Assembly: GCF_900101385.1 (NCBI RefSeq) | Contig: NZ_FMZB01000003.1 | Coordinates: forward strand, 248,001-312,000 | Source of the DNA: Terribacillus halophilus | GTDB taxonomy: Bacteria; Bacillota; Bacilli; Bacillales; Amphibacillaceae | Direction: 5' to 3' | DNA length: 64,000 nt | Part shown: in pieces, positions 10,501-19,596 of the stretch | Position numbering within the stretch: the first letter of the stretch is position 1 | Layout of the letters: each line of letters starts with the position of its first letter | The notes under the pieces: generated by a model | Told to the model about the DNA's origin: nothing | Databases searched by the model: none | The model's input: the letters and a program-made list of their open reading frames with translations, nothing else | Translations under genes and position numbers: made by a program

Positions 10501-10621
10501 TTGAATCTAGCAGTCTATTTAATTAGAATTATAAAGGTAATATTACTTATACTTACCAAATATGAGTGATATTAGAAAATCATAAACAGACACCTTGTTA
10601 TACATAAAAAGGAGTTACATT

Positions 10622-11518
10622 GTGAAAAAATCATTTATTAGCATGCAACAAGGAAAAAACAGCAATTGGCGATATATATTATCTTTGTTGTCGATTTTCT
10701 TCTTTATGATTTTAAGCGGCATTGCTTATTTCGTTTTACTTTTTGTAATTGAACCAGCCTCACTGGATACGCCTGAGTTAACATTAGGAAACCCGATATT
10801 AGACTTGGCCTTGTCACATATAGATTATCTTTTTTGGTTGATGGGTCTCTGGTTCAGCATGAAAGTCATTCTTAAGCGTCCATTCAGAACACTTATTACC
10901 CCTTATCGAAAAATTAATTGGAAGCGGATCGTATTTGGATTTCTCATTTTCTTTGGTCTTATGGCGATTTCATCCATCGTAGAATTTCTAGTATTTCCAA
11001 ATAATTTTACCTTGCATGACTTTAATATCTCAAATTATATTTGGCTGTTGCTGATTGCATTATTACTTGTACCTATCCAGACAACTTGTGAAGAATTAGT
11101 ATTTAGAGGATTTATTCTACAATGGTTAGGTAAAGGATTAAAAAATCCTATTTTACTATCTATTATCGTAGGAGGCATATTTGGTTCTCTGCATTTTGCC
11201 AATCCAGAGATGAGTGACGGAGCATTATTCGTAGGTTTTGATTATGTATTTACTGGCTTTATGCTTACCTATATAGCGGTAAAAAGCAATTCAGCTGAAT
11301 TATCCATTGGTGCTCATGCAGCCAACAACGTCTTCCTGGCGTTATTCTTTACTTCGGATAACGATGTTTTTGGAGAAATCCCATCCCTATTTGTAGTTTT
11401 AGATGAGTCTCCGTTTTACAGTGCCCTTATGTCTTCCATCATTATTATTACTTTTTATGTCATCACGGTAAAAACTAGATTTGGAAAACGTATGAACAAT
11501 GAGGGAAATCGGATATAA
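10622..11518 (+). CDS. CPBP family intramembrane metalloprotease
   Basis: Integral membrane protein of the CAAX-protease/bacteriocin-processing (CPBP, formerly Abi) family; the substrate is unknown. GTG at 10622 follows AAAGGAG by 7 bases, giving 298 residues. The glutamate motif CEELVFRGF lies near residue 160, followed by SLHFANPE and GAHAANNVFLALFF, the three conserved family boxes. I see about seven or eight hydrophobic segments, the last near the C-terminus before a basic tail. It is noticeably A+T-richer than the core genes, in keeping with an accessory gene. Confidence 0.85.
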   Translation: MKKSFISMQQGKNSNWRYILSLLSIFFFMILSGIAYFVLLFVIEPASLDTPELTLGNPILDLALSHIDYLFWLMGLWFSMKVILKRPFRTLITPYRKINWKRIVFGFLIFFGLMAISSIVEFLVFPNNFTLHDFNISNYIWLLLIALLLVPIQTTCEELVFRGFILQWLGKGLKNPILLSIIVGGIFGSLHFANPEMSDGALFVGFDYVFTGFMLTYIAVKSNSAELSIGAHAANNVFLALFFTSDNDVFGEIPSLFVVLDESPFYSALMSSIIIITFYVITVKTRFGKRMNNEGNRI

Positions 11519-11527
11519 TAACACAAA

Positions 11528-11556
11528 AAGAGTTCCGCTAGCAAGCGGAACCTCTT
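11528..11556 (-). terminator. Terminator for the ara transport unit
   Basis: On the minus strand AAGAG-TTCCGCT stems (one bulged base) around TGCT and is followed by TTTTTGTGTTATT. It faces the arabinose symporter gene about 180 bases away, and on the plus strand it may also stop the CPBP transcript. The 11557-11737 spacer holds no gene I can support. Confidence 0.5.
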
Positions 11557-11737
11557 CCTGTATCTTCTTTCCAAACTATAGCATAAACAAGTCATCTATC
11601 TTGTCACTCCGCGTAAAAGACTCTTCGTTAAAAGCGATGTATCCGTGATAAAAGCCGCAGAATGTTGAAATGTGGCTTCATTAAAGTACTTTTCACCATA
11701 TAGGTTAGAAACGTTTGCAAATAAACCCCTAAATCAA

Positions 11738-13090
11738 TTAACCAGCCGACTTCTCAGAACGTGCAGTGAGCTCTGCTTCAATTTGCTCCAGGCTGCGTCC
11801 CTTTGTTTCGACAACGACAAATCGGACAAAGAGCAAGCCCAAGACGCATATGACACCAAAGGAGGAAAAGATAACACCAAAGCTAAATTGGTCTGCAAGA
11901 ATAGGGAATACGAGACCGACGACCAAGGAACCTGTCCAGTTAAAGGCCGAAGAAATTCCAGCACCAATTCCGCGTACAGATAGCGGGAAAATTTCCCCGA
12001 CTATTATCCAAGTCAAGGGCGCCCAAGAAAACGAATAAAATAAAATAAAGCTGCATAAGGAAATTAAAGTGATCCAGTTGAGTGCGCTTTCATTTAATCC
12101 AATAATCTCGAGAATTGCAGGAGCAAAGAAGGAAAGCGCCATACCCGTACCACCGACGGTTAGGATAGCACGGCGATTAAACTTGTCCACAAACTGTAAG
12201 AAAATTATCGTTGTTACAACGAAAATCACACCGACAATAACCGTAAATCCAGCAGCGACCTGCGGTGCTAACCCCACATTACGTGCGATACTTGTTGCAT
12301 AATAAACGATAGAGTTAGAACCTTGGACTTGTTGAAAGGTTGCTATTCCTATCCCGATTATTAATGCCATACGAAATCGTTTCTGGAATAGTTGGCGAAC
12401 ACCTTTTTTCTCGTATTTCGTAATACTATTAATTTCTGCAACTTCAGCATCTACTTCAGCTTTTGATCCGCGCAACGAAGTTAATACTTCTCGTGCCTTG
12501 TCCGCCATCCCATTTTTAATTAAATAGCGCGGTGATTCCGGGAGCTTTAATACGCCAAAGTAAAGTACAATCGCAAAAACACCTGCACTGCCAAGCATCC
12601 AGCGCCAGCTGTTTGGAACTGGTTCAAAAATGAAAGATACGATATAGCTTAGTAACATCCCGCTTACAATCATCAATTGATTCAAACCTGAAAGTTTTCC
12701 ACGTACTTTTGCAGGAGCTATTTCCGACATGTATGCAGGAACCAAAGATGAAGCTGTACCGACAGCAATACCTAAAATAATGCGTGATATCGTTAAAGTA
12801 ATTTCTTCTGGAGCTATGGCTGATCCGATTGAACCAACTAAGAAAATAACAGAAGAAACAAGAATAATGTTTCTGCGTCCGAACCGATCTCCTAATAAGC
12901 CACTTAAAATTGATCCAATTATCGCGCCGCCCATCAAAGACGAGACAACAATTCCCAGCCACAATGGACTTAAATTGAACTCATCATGAATGGGGCCTTC
13001 CGCACCAGCGATTATTCCTATATCATATCCAAACAAGATACCAGCAAAAGAACCGAAGAAAAAGATAAACTTACTTGATACTTTACTCAT
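11738..13090 (-). CDS. Sugar porter family MFS transporter, probable L-arabinose:H+ symporter
   Basis: A 450-residue major facilitator of the sugar porter family. Twelve hydrophobic segments; hallmarks are GDRFGRR between helices 2 and 3, PESPRYL at the end of helix 6, QQVQGSNSIVYY in helix 7, DKFNRR and the C-terminal VETKGRSLEQIE. Family members include AraE, XylT and YwtG. Position 158 bases after araA and a nearby cre box make L-arabinose the likely substrate, though specificity cannot be read from sequence. It could be called araE by function; orthology is not shown. Confidence 0.88.
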   Translation of the reverse strand: MSKVSSKFIFFFGSFAGILFGYDIGIIAGAEGPIHDEFNLSPLWLGIVVSSLMGGAIIGSILSGLLGDRFGRRNIILVSSVIFLVGSIGSAIAPEEITLTISRIILGIAVGTASSLVPAYMSEIAPAKVRGKLSGLNQLMIVSGMLLSYIVSFIFEPVPNSWRWMLGSAGVFAIVLYFGVLKLPESPRYLIKNGMADKAREVLTSLRGSKAEVDAEVAEINSITKYEKKGVRQLFQKRFRMALIIGIGIATFQQVQGSNSIVYYATSIARNVGLAPQVAAGFTVIVGVIFVVTTIIFLQFVDKFNRRAILTVGGTGMALSFFAPAILEIIGLNESALNWITLISLCSFILFYSFSWAPLTWIIVGEIFPLSVRGIGAGISSAFNWTGSLVVGLVFPILADQFSFGVIFSSFGVICVLGLLFVRFVVVETKGRSLEQIEAELTARSEKSAG

Positions 13091-13143
13091 GTTTATACTC
13101 TCCTTTAAGTGTTGACCCTCTGTGTAAGGTAAATTCCATTTAT

Positions 13144-13157
13144 CTAAAACGCTTTCA
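13144..13157 (-). promoter_or_regulatory. Probable cre (CcpA) site upstream of the sugar symporter
   Basis: The minus strand reads TGAAAGCGTTTTAG, matching the cre consensus TGWAARCGYTWNCW except at the last two bases. It overlaps a possible promoter TTGAAT-16-TAGATA, so CcpA would block initiation when glucose is present. Confidence 0.5.
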
Positions 13158-13248
13158 TTTTAATTCAATTCATCAGGATAACCTTGCTATGCTACTCTTA
13201 GATGCGGATATTGTCTCCTAGGAAGCATGGTCGCCTAGAGATGTAAAC

Positions 13249-14670
13249 TTACTTAATTACAACATATTCCAAGCCGACTAATTTTGCATACGAGATAATT
13301 TGATCTGTCGTTAGCTTTAACGACACCACGGTATGATGCCCGCCGCCATTTTCAATCCAGGCTTTTATCCCATCATGGAAGTTCGGCTTAATTTCCCAAA
13401 GCACCCGAGCCACCGGAAGTTTAGGTGCAGGAACCATTGGTTCAAATGCAGACACTTCATTGATTAATAGCTTAAAATGCGTACCAAAATCAGCCATTGA
13501 TACAACAACACCTTCTCCAGCTTTACCATCAAATACTAGACGTGCCGGATCTTCACGATCACCGATACCTAATGGAGAAACAACTACCTTCGGTTTATTG
13601 CTCGCAAGGCTAGGGTCTACCTCAAGCATGTGAGATTGCAGAACAGACTCCCGGCCAGGAGCCATCTCATACGTGTAATCTTCCATAAAGCCTGTAGATT
13701 TGTTGTGGCTCATCACTTTGAGTAAACGATCCAGGGCTGCTGTCTTCCAATCTCCTTCTCCAGCAAAGCCATATCCTTGCTCCATCAAACGCTGAACAGC
13801 AAGTCCAGGAAGCTGTTTCATTCCATATAAAACTTCAAAGTTTGTAGTGAAAGCTGAATATCCACCTTCATCTAAGAAACGTTTAATAGCAATTTCATAG
13901 CTTGCTTGTACTTTTACGCTAGCTTCCCACTCTTCTTTTGTATAATCGCCATACTCAAAGTCATAGAGATCCTTATATTCATTGAATAGTGCATTAATCT
14001 CTTCCTCCGTCACTGCGTCGACATACTGTACTAAATCTCCAATACCGTAATAATCAACCGTCCAGCCAAATTGAATTTGGGCTTCAATCTTATCCCCCTC
14101 TGTTACTGCCACATTGCGCATGTTATCTCCGAATCGAGCAACCTTGATGTCAAAGCTCTCTCGATAAGCAGCTGCTACGTCCATCCAATCTGCGATTTCC
14201 TGCTGCACTTCTTGTCTATTCCAGTGCCCTGCCACCACTTTATTTTGCTTCTTCAAGCGTGCATTAATGAATCCATACTCTCGATCTCCATGAGCAGCCT
14301 GATTTAAGTTCATAAAATCCATATCAATTGTTTCCCATGGAATTCTTTCATTGTATTGTGTGGCCAAATGGAGCATCGGTTTCTGCAATAGTTTTGTCCC
14401 ACGAATCCACATTTTCGCAGGTGAGAAGGTATGCATCCACGTAATAATTCCAGCAACCTCATCACGATAATTGGCTTCCTTCATGATAGTTGTAATCGTA
14501 TTTTCACTTACAGCTAAGTCCTGAAGTACAATCGGGTAAGGCAGTACACCGCTATCGTTTAATGCATCTGTCATCGTCTGCGCATTTGCTTTTACCTCAG
14601 CTAATGACTCTTCCCCATAGAGACCCTGTGACCCGACAACAAACCAAAATACATTATTCTTTATTTGCAT
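13249..14670 (-). CDS. araA: L-arabinose isomerase
   Basis: Converts L-arabinose to L-ribulose, a Mn2+-dependent cytosolic step. At 473 residues it belongs to the shorter AraA branch found in lactobacilli and several bacilli. The metal and catalytic residues are visible in GYGFAGEGDWKTAAL (Glu), FMEDYTYE (Glu), SHMLEVDPS (His) and GGGHHTVVS (His). The sequence also contains MHTFSPAKMWI and NLNQAAHGDREYGFI, both family signatures. It follows araD by 36 bases in the araB-araD-araA order. Confidence 0.96.
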   Translation of the reverse strand: MQIKNNVFWFVVGSQGLYGEESLAEVKANAQTMTDALNDSGVLPYPIVLQDLAVSENTITTIMKEANYRDEVAGIITWMHTFSPAKMWIRGTKLLQKPMLHLATQYNERIPWETIDMDFMNLNQAAHGDREYGFINARLKKQNKVVAGHWNRQEVQQEIADWMDVAAAYRESFDIKVARFGDNMRNVAVTEGDKIEAQIQFGWTVDYYGIGDLVQYVDAVTEEEINALFNEYKDLYDFEYGDYTKEEWEASVKVQASYEIAIKRFLDEGGYSAFTTNFEVLYGMKQLPGLAVQRLMEQGYGFAGEGDWKTAALDRLLKVMSHNKSTGFMEDYTYEMAPGRESVLQSHMLEVDPSLASNKPKVVVSPLGIGDREDPARLVFDGKAGEGVVVSMADFGTHFKLLINEVSAFEPMVPAPKLPVARVLWEIKPNFHDGIKAWIENGGGHHTVVSLKLTTDQIISYAKLVGLEYVVIK

Positions 14671-14706
14671 CCTAATTTCTCCTTTATCGTTGATGTTAGC
14701 TTCTAC

Positions 14707-15399
14707 TTATTGTCCGTAATAGGCATCTTTGCCATGCTTCCGTAAATAATGCTTATCTAATATTGGCTGCGGTAATTCGGGCGCAAAATGATTTAATTCT
14801 CGAGCAAACAAATTCATCTTCGCTACTTCATCCAGCACTACACTATTCATTACAGCCGATTTCGCATCTTTGCCCCACGTAAACGGCGCATGTCCTTGTA
14901 GCAGCACACCTGGAACTTCCAAAATATTCAAGTCGCGCTCTTTAAATGTTTCAATAATGACATAACCTGTTTCTGCTTCGTATCCGCGGTCAATCTCTTC
15001 CTGTGTCAAGAAACGTGCACATGGAACAGCACCATAAAATGTATCAGCATGAGTCGTACCCATTGCTGGCACATCAAGACCGGCTTGCGCCCAGATTGTC
15101 GCCCAAGTTGAATGTGTATGGACAATTCCGCCAATTTCCTGGTAGTGCTTATAAAGAACCGCATGTGTTTTTGTGTCAGAAGATGGATTCAGTTCTCCCT
15201 CTACTACGTTGCCATCAAGATCAACGACAACCATATCGTTCGGTTTCAGCTTGTCATAATCAACGCCGCTAGGTTTGATAACAAACAAACCACGCTCCCG
15301 ATCAATGCCGCTTGCATTCCCCCAAGTATATTTCACAAGTCCATGCTTCGGTAAGTCTAAATTTGCTTGAAAAACTTCTTCTTTCAAATGTTCTAACAT
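14707..15399 (-). CDS. araD: L-ribulose-5-phosphate 4-epimerase
   Basis: Epimerises L-ribulose 5-phosphate to D-xylulose 5-phosphate, which enters the pentose phosphate pathway. A class II aldolase/epimerase of 230 residues: the zinc ligands are in HTHSTWATIWAQ (two His) and later GHAPFTWG; the substrate loop TWGNASGID is near residue 26 and TTHADTFYG follows the zinc pair. It begins 17 bases after araB, so translation is probably coupled. Confidence 0.96.
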   Translation of the reverse strand: MLEHLKEEVFQANLDLPKHGLVKYTWGNASGIDRERGLFVIKPSGVDYDKLKPNDMVVVDLDGNVVEGELNPSSDTKTHAVLYKHYQEIGGIVHTHSTWATIWAQAGLDVPAMGTTHADTFYGAVPCARFLTQEEIDRGYEAETGYVIIETFKERDLNILEVPGVLLQGHAPFTWGKDAKSAVMNSVVLDEVAKMNLFARELNHFAPELPQPILDKHYLRKHGKDAYYGQ

Positions 15400-15416
15400 T
15401 GCAGCTCCTCCAAACT

Positions 15417-17018
15417 TTATATGAGATAGTTGACCGCAGCCTTCTCAATTTCTAAGCCTGCTTTATATCGTTCAATGAATTGTTCAAACCCTTCCACATC
15501 AAATGCGTCTGGATATATTTCTTGCCCATCAATGAATGCAAACACCTTTTGATCAAGGTAATCCGCTAGACTCTCTTTTTCCGTGCTATTTATCATGTAG
15601 GAAGCAAGCAACGCCATTCCCCACGCTCCGCCATCTCCTGCTGTTGTCATAACAGAGACAGGTGCATTCATAGCAGCAGCTACCATTTTTTGACCGACAA
15701 TTGGGGTCTTAAAGAGTCCGCCATGCGCAACGATGCTGTCTATTGAGACCTTTTCTTCTTTGTGTAAAAGATCCATACCAATCTTCAGTGCACCAAATGC
15801 CGTAAATAAATGCGTTCGCATAAAGTTTGCTAGATTGAAGTTACTCTCTGGTGAACGAACAAACAATGGTCGGCCTGATTCGAACCCGGTAATATTCTCC
15901 CCTGATAAATAGCCGTAGCTAAGCAGCCCGCCGCCATCCGGATCTGCTTGCAATGCCTTGTTTAGCATTACTTCAAAAATAAGACTTGGCTCCGTTTTTA
16001 TACCCATTGCTTCGGTAAACTCACGGAATAATCCCATCCATGCATTCATATCACTTGAACAATTGTTTGCATGTACCATTCCTACTGGGCTTCCGGTAGG
16101 AGTTGTGACCAAATCAATTTCTGGATAAACCTTCTTAAGCTCCTTCTCCAATACAACCATGGCAAAAACAGAAGTTCCGACAGAAACATTCCCTGTCCGC
16201 TTCCTGACACTATTTGTGGCGACCATTCCGGTACCTGCATCACCCTCTGGGGGACAAATCGGAATGCCTGCCTGTAAATTCTTCGACCTATCCAGAATCT
16301 TCGCCCCAATATCAGTTAAGACACCAGCTTGTTCGCCTGCATTATAAACCTTTGGTAAAACGTCTAATAGCTTCCATGGGTAACCTTTATCTTTTATAAT
16401 TTCATCAAATTTCCTTACCATTTCTTCGTTATAATCTTGTGTTGTCTCATCAATCGGGAACATCCCCGATGCATCTCCAATGCCTATTGCTTTCTTACCA
16501 GTTAGCAGCCAATGAATGAAACCGGCTAATGTCGTTACAACATCTATGCGCGGCAGATGATCCTCGTCATTCATAATAGCCTGGTAAAGATGTGCAATGC
16601 TCCATCTTTCAGGAATATTGAATTGAAATGCTGCGGTCAGCTCTTTTGCAGCAGCACTAGTTGTGGCATTTCGCCATGTTCGGAAAGGAACTAACAGCTC
16701 TCCCGTTTTATCAAATGCCATATATCCATGCATCATGGCAGAGAATCCGATGGCTCCGATTGTTCGAATTGTAACACCATATATCCGTTCAACTTCTTGT
16801 TTCATTTCACTGTATGCCGTCTGTAGACCTGTAATAATATCCACCAGATTGTACGTCCAATAGCCATCTTCCAAACGGTTCTCCCACTCAAAACTTCCCG
16901 AAGCAATCGTCTGAAAATTGTTATCGATGAGAACTGCTTTAACGCGCGTAGATCCAAATTCTATGCCTAGTGATGTTTCCCCATTTGTAATGGCTTGTGC
17001 AATAGCTGCTCGATTCAT
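15417..17018 (-). CDS. araB: L-ribulokinase (lactobacillus-type FGGY kinase)
   Basis: Phosphorylates L-ribulose to L-ribulose 5-phosphate. It is a 533-residue FGGY kinase with the N-terminal phosphate loop [17 protein letters not shown], the [10 protein letters not shown] region, and a C-terminal ATP-binding half with [13 protein letters not shown] and [12 protein letters not shown]. From recall of the families, it resembles the ribulokinases of lactobacilli and clostridia rather than the 560-residue AraB of B. subtilis, which starts differently and has other signature stretches. It is first in the araB-araD-araA operon. Confidence 0.92.
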   Translation of the reverse strand: MNRAAIAQAITNGETSLGIEFGSTRVKAVLIDNNFQTIASGSFEWENRLEDGYWTYNLVDIITGLQTAYSEMKQEVERIYGVTIRTIGAIGFSAMMHGYMAFDKTGELLVPFRTWRNATTSAAAKELTAAFQFNIPERWSIAHLYQAIMNDEDHLPRIDVVTTLAGFIHWLLTGKKAIGIGDASGMFPIDETTQDYNEEMVRKFDEIIKDKGYPWKLLDVLPKVYNAGEQAGVLTDIGAKILDRSKNLQAGIPICPPEGDAGTGMVATNSVRKRTGNVSVGTSVFAMVVLEKELKKVYPEIDLVTTPTGSPVGMVHANNCSSDMNAWMGLFREFTEAMGIKTEPSLIFEVMLNKALQADPDGGGLLSYGYLSGENITGFESGRPLFVRSPESNFNLANFMRTHLFTAFGALKIGMDLLHKEEKVSIDSIVAHGGLFKTPIVGQKMVAAAMNAPVSVMTTAGDGGAWGMALLASYMINSTEKESLADYLDQKVFAFIDGQEIYPDAFDVEGFEQFIERYKAGLEIEKAAVNYLI

Positions 17019-17058
17019 GTTATTCCGATACCTCCCTCTCTTTTAAATACCAGCTAAA

Positions 17059-17072
17059 AGAATGCGCTTTCA
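17059..17072 (-). promoter_or_regulatory. cre (CcpA) site in the araB leader
   Basis: The minus strand reads TGAAAGCGCATTCT, matching the cre consensus TGWAARCGYTWNCW at 13 of 14 positions. It lies just downstream of the araB promoter, where CcpA bound with HPr-Ser-P would act as a roadblock. Confidence 0.65.
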
Positions 17073-17087
17073 AATAAAGCTACCCCC

Positions 17088-17116
17088 AGTTTATTTTCTG
17101 TACGTACAAATGTCAA
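17088..17116 (-). promoter_or_regulatory. araB promoter with an AraR operator in its spacer
   Basis: On the minus strand TTGACA (17116-17111), a 17-base spacer, and TAAACT (17093-17088). The spacer contains TTTGTACGTACAGA, close to the AraR consensus ATTTGTACGTACAAAT. A repressor bound here would directly exclude RNA polymerase. Confidence 0.75.
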
Positions 17117-17282
17117 TAATTTTAAAATAGGTACTGTCAATTCGGGATTTCTGATTTGCAAAGCGTAGTTAACGTTCTTCATTTCTTTTTTGCAGATAAT
17201 TATATCGAGTATTTTTTACATTTAATAAGATTTCCTACCAAAACAAAGGTTTGATTTCATACTTTTATGTCTCTTTTGCTTA

Positions 17283-17307
17283 TGTTAAAATATGTCCATA
17301 CAAATTT
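17283..17307 (+). promoter_or_regulatory. araR promoter with a second AraR operator
   Basis: Extended -10 TG-T-TAAAAT (17283-17291) for the plus strand, followed directly by ATATGTCCATACAAAT, a diverged AraR half-palindrome. This fits autoregulation of araR, and the two operators, about 190 bases apart, could cooperate by looping as known in B. subtilis. Confidence 0.5.
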
Positions 17308-17357
17308 TAAATTTTAAGTATATGATTGCATACAACAACCAGAAAAGAAGTGATAAG

Positions 17358-18446
17358 ATGAAGGCGAAATATCAAATCATCATGGAAGACTTGAAAAGTA
17401 AAATTCTATCGGGAGATTACAGTATTGGAGAACGGATACAGACCGAATCTGCTATGCAGGAGATATATGGTGTCAGCCGCCATACAGTTAGAAAGGCAAT
17501 CTTAGAATTAGCAACAGAAGGATACTTGCGAAGTGAAAAAGGATCAGGAACTTATGTTAACGATTACCATAATGTTGGCAAGCCGCACAACAAAACAATC
17601 GGTGTAATCACTACATATATCTCTGATTATATTTTCCCTTCGATTATCAGAGGAATTGAAGGACGTTTAAATGAAGAGAATTACTCTTTGCTGTTAGCAA
17701 GTACAAATAACGATGTGGAACAGGAAAAGAAAGCTTTAGAGATGATGCTGTCATACGGTGTGGATGGTTTAATTGTTGAGCCGACAAAAAGTAATCTTTA
17801 CAACCCTAATATTGCTTACTACCTTTCCTTTAAGGAAAAAGGCATCCCTTTCATTATGATTAACGCCCACTATGAGGAATTAGATGTTCCTTTCCTATGC
17901 TTGGACGATGTGAAATCAAGCTATCTTGCCACAAAGTTTTTGATAAGTAATGGACATACACAAATAGGACTTGTTTCCAAGATGGATGATTTACAAGGCA
18001 AGTACAGAATGAAAGGATATATAAAAGCACTTGGAGAAGCAAAATTACCTTTCCGTCCAGAGCATGTGCTCTCTTTTAATACAGAAACAAAGCAAGACTT
18101 GCATAAAAATTTAAGAGAATTCTTAACAGAAAAGAAAGATGCTTTAACTTCGATTATTTGCTACAACGATGAAGTTGGTTTAGAAGTAGTAAATGTATGC
18201 AGACAACTTGATATTGCGATACCAGACAACTTATCAATTATCGGGCAAGATAATTCCTATATTGCAAAAAACGCTACTATTAAACTGACTACTTTAACGC
18301 ATCCACAAGAACAAATGGGGCGTGATGCAGCTAACTGGCTCATTAAGAAGCTTCAAGGAAAGAAAGATATGCCAAACGAAATCTTCTATCAGCCTGTATT
18401 AATGGAAGGCGAGACGGTAAAAGATATTAACGTAAAAAAAAGTTAA
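17358..18446 (+). CDS. araR: Arabinose operon repressor AraR
   Basis: Represses arabinose genes until L-arabinose binds. The start at 17358 follows AGAAGTGAT and gives 362 residues, the same length as B. subtilis AraR. Residues 1-70 form a GntR-type winged helix (KILSGDYSIGERIQTESAM, YGVSRHTVRKAILELATEGYL, KGSGTYV); the rest is a LacI/GalR-type sugar-binding domain (IGVITTYISDYIFPSIIRGI, VDGLIVEPTK, ICYNDEVGLEVV). This fusion of a GntR head and a LacI-type body is the signature of AraR. It is divergent from araB with operators in between. Confidence 0.95.
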   Translation: MKAKYQIIMEDLKSKILSGDYSIGERIQTESAMQEIYGVSRHTVRKAILELATEGYLRSEKGSGTYVNDYHNVGKPHNKTIGVITTYISDYIFPSIIRGIEGRLNEENYSLLLASTNNDVEQEKKALEMMLSYGVDGLIVEPTKSNLYNPNIAYYLSFKEKGIPFIMINAHYEELDVPFLCLDDVKSSYLATKFLISNGHTQIGLVSKMDDLQGKYRMKGYIKALGEAKLPFRPEHVLSFNTETKQDLHKNLREFLTEKKDALTSIICYNDEVGLEVVNVCRQLDIAIPDNLSIIGQDNSYIAKNATIKLTTLTHPQEQMGRDAANWLIKKLQGKKDMPNEIFYQPVLMEGETVKDINVKKS

Positions 18447-18581
18447 TATAAATACCTAAACTAAATGAGCCTATTCTTCATTTATGGGTGATTACGATAT
18501 AGGATAGCTTTTAGTTGAAATCGTGGTGTATTATTTATAATCTTTTCATATACTTAAACGTATAATACATGAGGTGATTAC

Positions 18582-18877
18582 ATGCAAATTCAAATAATAT
18601 CTGGATTACTCGGTATTCTATTTATTGCTCTAGCTTATCTAGTTGCAGTCAAAAAAAATTACATCTTCTTAGAGGATATAATCAGCAACGTATACGCAAA
18701 CAAAGGCAAAGATTTATTAATCTCGTAAGCTCTTTCTATTTAATTACAGGTGCTGTTTTAATCCTTGTACCTTTCACTCTTTCGTGGTCATGGAGTGCAA
18801 CTGCATTAGAAATTATGTTAATATTAAATCTAATTATCTTAATATACGTTAACATAACAATGGTTGAAAAAGATTAA
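18582..18877 (+). pseudogene. Frameshifted small membrane protein gene (DUF3784-like)
   Basis: A good ribosome binding site (GAGGTGATTAC) and ATG at 18582 begin MQIQIISGLLGILFIALAY, a membrane segment. After the run of eight A at 18651-18658 the frame stops at 48 codons. In the next frame the protein continues LHLLRGYNQQRIRKQRQRF, then a second membrane segment (FYLITGAVLILVPFTLSW) and a third, ending VNITMVEKD. Nine A would restore one frame of about 99 residues. The GYN motif after the first helix recalls DUF3784 proteins. It may be a pseudogene, a slippage-controlled gene or a sequencing slip in the A run. TATAAT lies at 18561-18566. Confidence 0.6.
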
Positions 18878-18900
18878 GGAATATTTTCTCGAATAATCTA

Positions 18901-18938
18901 AAAAAAGGTTGTACACTCAGTAATGTACAGCCTTTTTT
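18901..18938. terminator. Bidirectional terminator
   Basis: Stem AAAAAAGGTTGTAC/GTACAGCCTTTTTT (one G-U pair), loop of 10 bases, T run on both strands. It ends the frameshifted membrane protein unit. Confidence 0.8.
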
Positions 18939-19340
18939 CTGTATTAAGATTGAACAAGGTTATTAAGCCTACTAAAAGTTGGTCAAATGGCTGAAGAGTA
19001 TCCATATCGGTCTGAAGTATTATTGGTAGAGGAAACCCATTAAGAAGACATGCTTCTTTCTTTTACTGGTGTATGAAGCAGCTTACACTTCGTCTTCAGT
19101 ACTTCAGCTAGTTTTGCTACAATTTGATTTACGTGAATATCTACCGATTCATCACCCTGGTCAGCTGTAGTGTTTCAAGTATCCCCCTCTTTCTCCCCAT
19201 GGAAAGTTGAGCTTCAAAAGGTTCAGCCAATTCGATCAACGTTAACCAAGTATAAAAGTGCTTAACATACCTAAAGTTCTAAATAACATTATATCGAAAA
19301 AGATAGATAATCTGAGAAGTTCGGACTTTATATTCCAATA
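18939..19340. other. Gene-poor stretch with possible gene debris
   Basis: No intact gene. Two short protein-like stretches are visible: plus-strand frame ending MAEEYPYRSEVLLVEETH (stop near 19042), and a minus-strand frame containing GDESVDIHVNQIVAKLAEVL (about 19050-19170) that ends SMSS at about 19050. They look more like decayed gene ends than random sequence, but I cannot assign a family. Confidence 0.25.
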
Positions 19341-19348
19341 AGGTTAAA

Positions 19349-19373
19349 GTTTAACTTTGTTAGGAAAGGGTAT
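19349..19373 (+). promoter_or_regulatory. Sigma-B-type (general stress) promoter
   Basis: GTTTAA (19349-19354), 13 bases, GGGTAT (19368-19373). This is a full match to the B. subtilis sigma-B consensus GTTTWW-N12-14-GGGWAW and lies 28 bases before the small gene at 19402. Confidence 0.6.
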
Positions 19374-19401
19374 CATAGTAAAGTTAGGGAGATAGTGACG
19401 C

Positions 19402-19596
19402 GTGCACTTATCTGAAATGGAACTTTTTAATAGGGAGCTAGTCCGATTAATGCATGATTTTGAAAGATGCCCAGATGATATGATTAAAAAGCATATTTAT
19501 CAAGACATTATGTTACTGAAAAGAGCAATACAATATAACCTAAAAACTAACTCTCCATTTACAAGTGATTTGAAATGGAGAGTTTATATTTTTTAG
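19402..19596 (+). CDS. Small protein of unknown function, probably sigma-B controlled
   Basis: 64 residues beginning at GTG with a purine-rich AGGGAGATAGTG upstream; an internal ATG (MELFNRE) is an alternative start. The first 47 residues look like two charged helices (ELFNRELVRLMHDFE, DMIKKHIYQDIMLLKRAI). The last 15 or so residues are encoded by the terminator hairpin itself, so the functional part may be only the helical part. No family recognised. It has a consensus sigma-B promoter and converges on the decayed rsbR-like gene, overlapping its stop by 4 bases. Confidence 0.5.
   Translation: MHLSEMELFNRELVRLMHDFERCPDDMIKKHIYQDIMLLKRAIQYNLKTNSPFTSDLKWRVYIF
19549..19584. terminator. Terminator for the small sigma-B-type gene
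   Basis: Perfect 12-base stem AACTCTCCATTT/AAATGGAGAGTT, loop of 12, followed by TATATTTTTT on the plus strand and AGTTTTTAGG on the minus strand. It lies inside the 3' end of the coding frame. Confidence 0.75.

Noticed and set aside
13195-13240. Imperfect CTCTAGG/CCTAGGAG inverted repeat after araA
   Set aside because: No T run, large loop; may affect mRNA stability but cannot be called a terminator.
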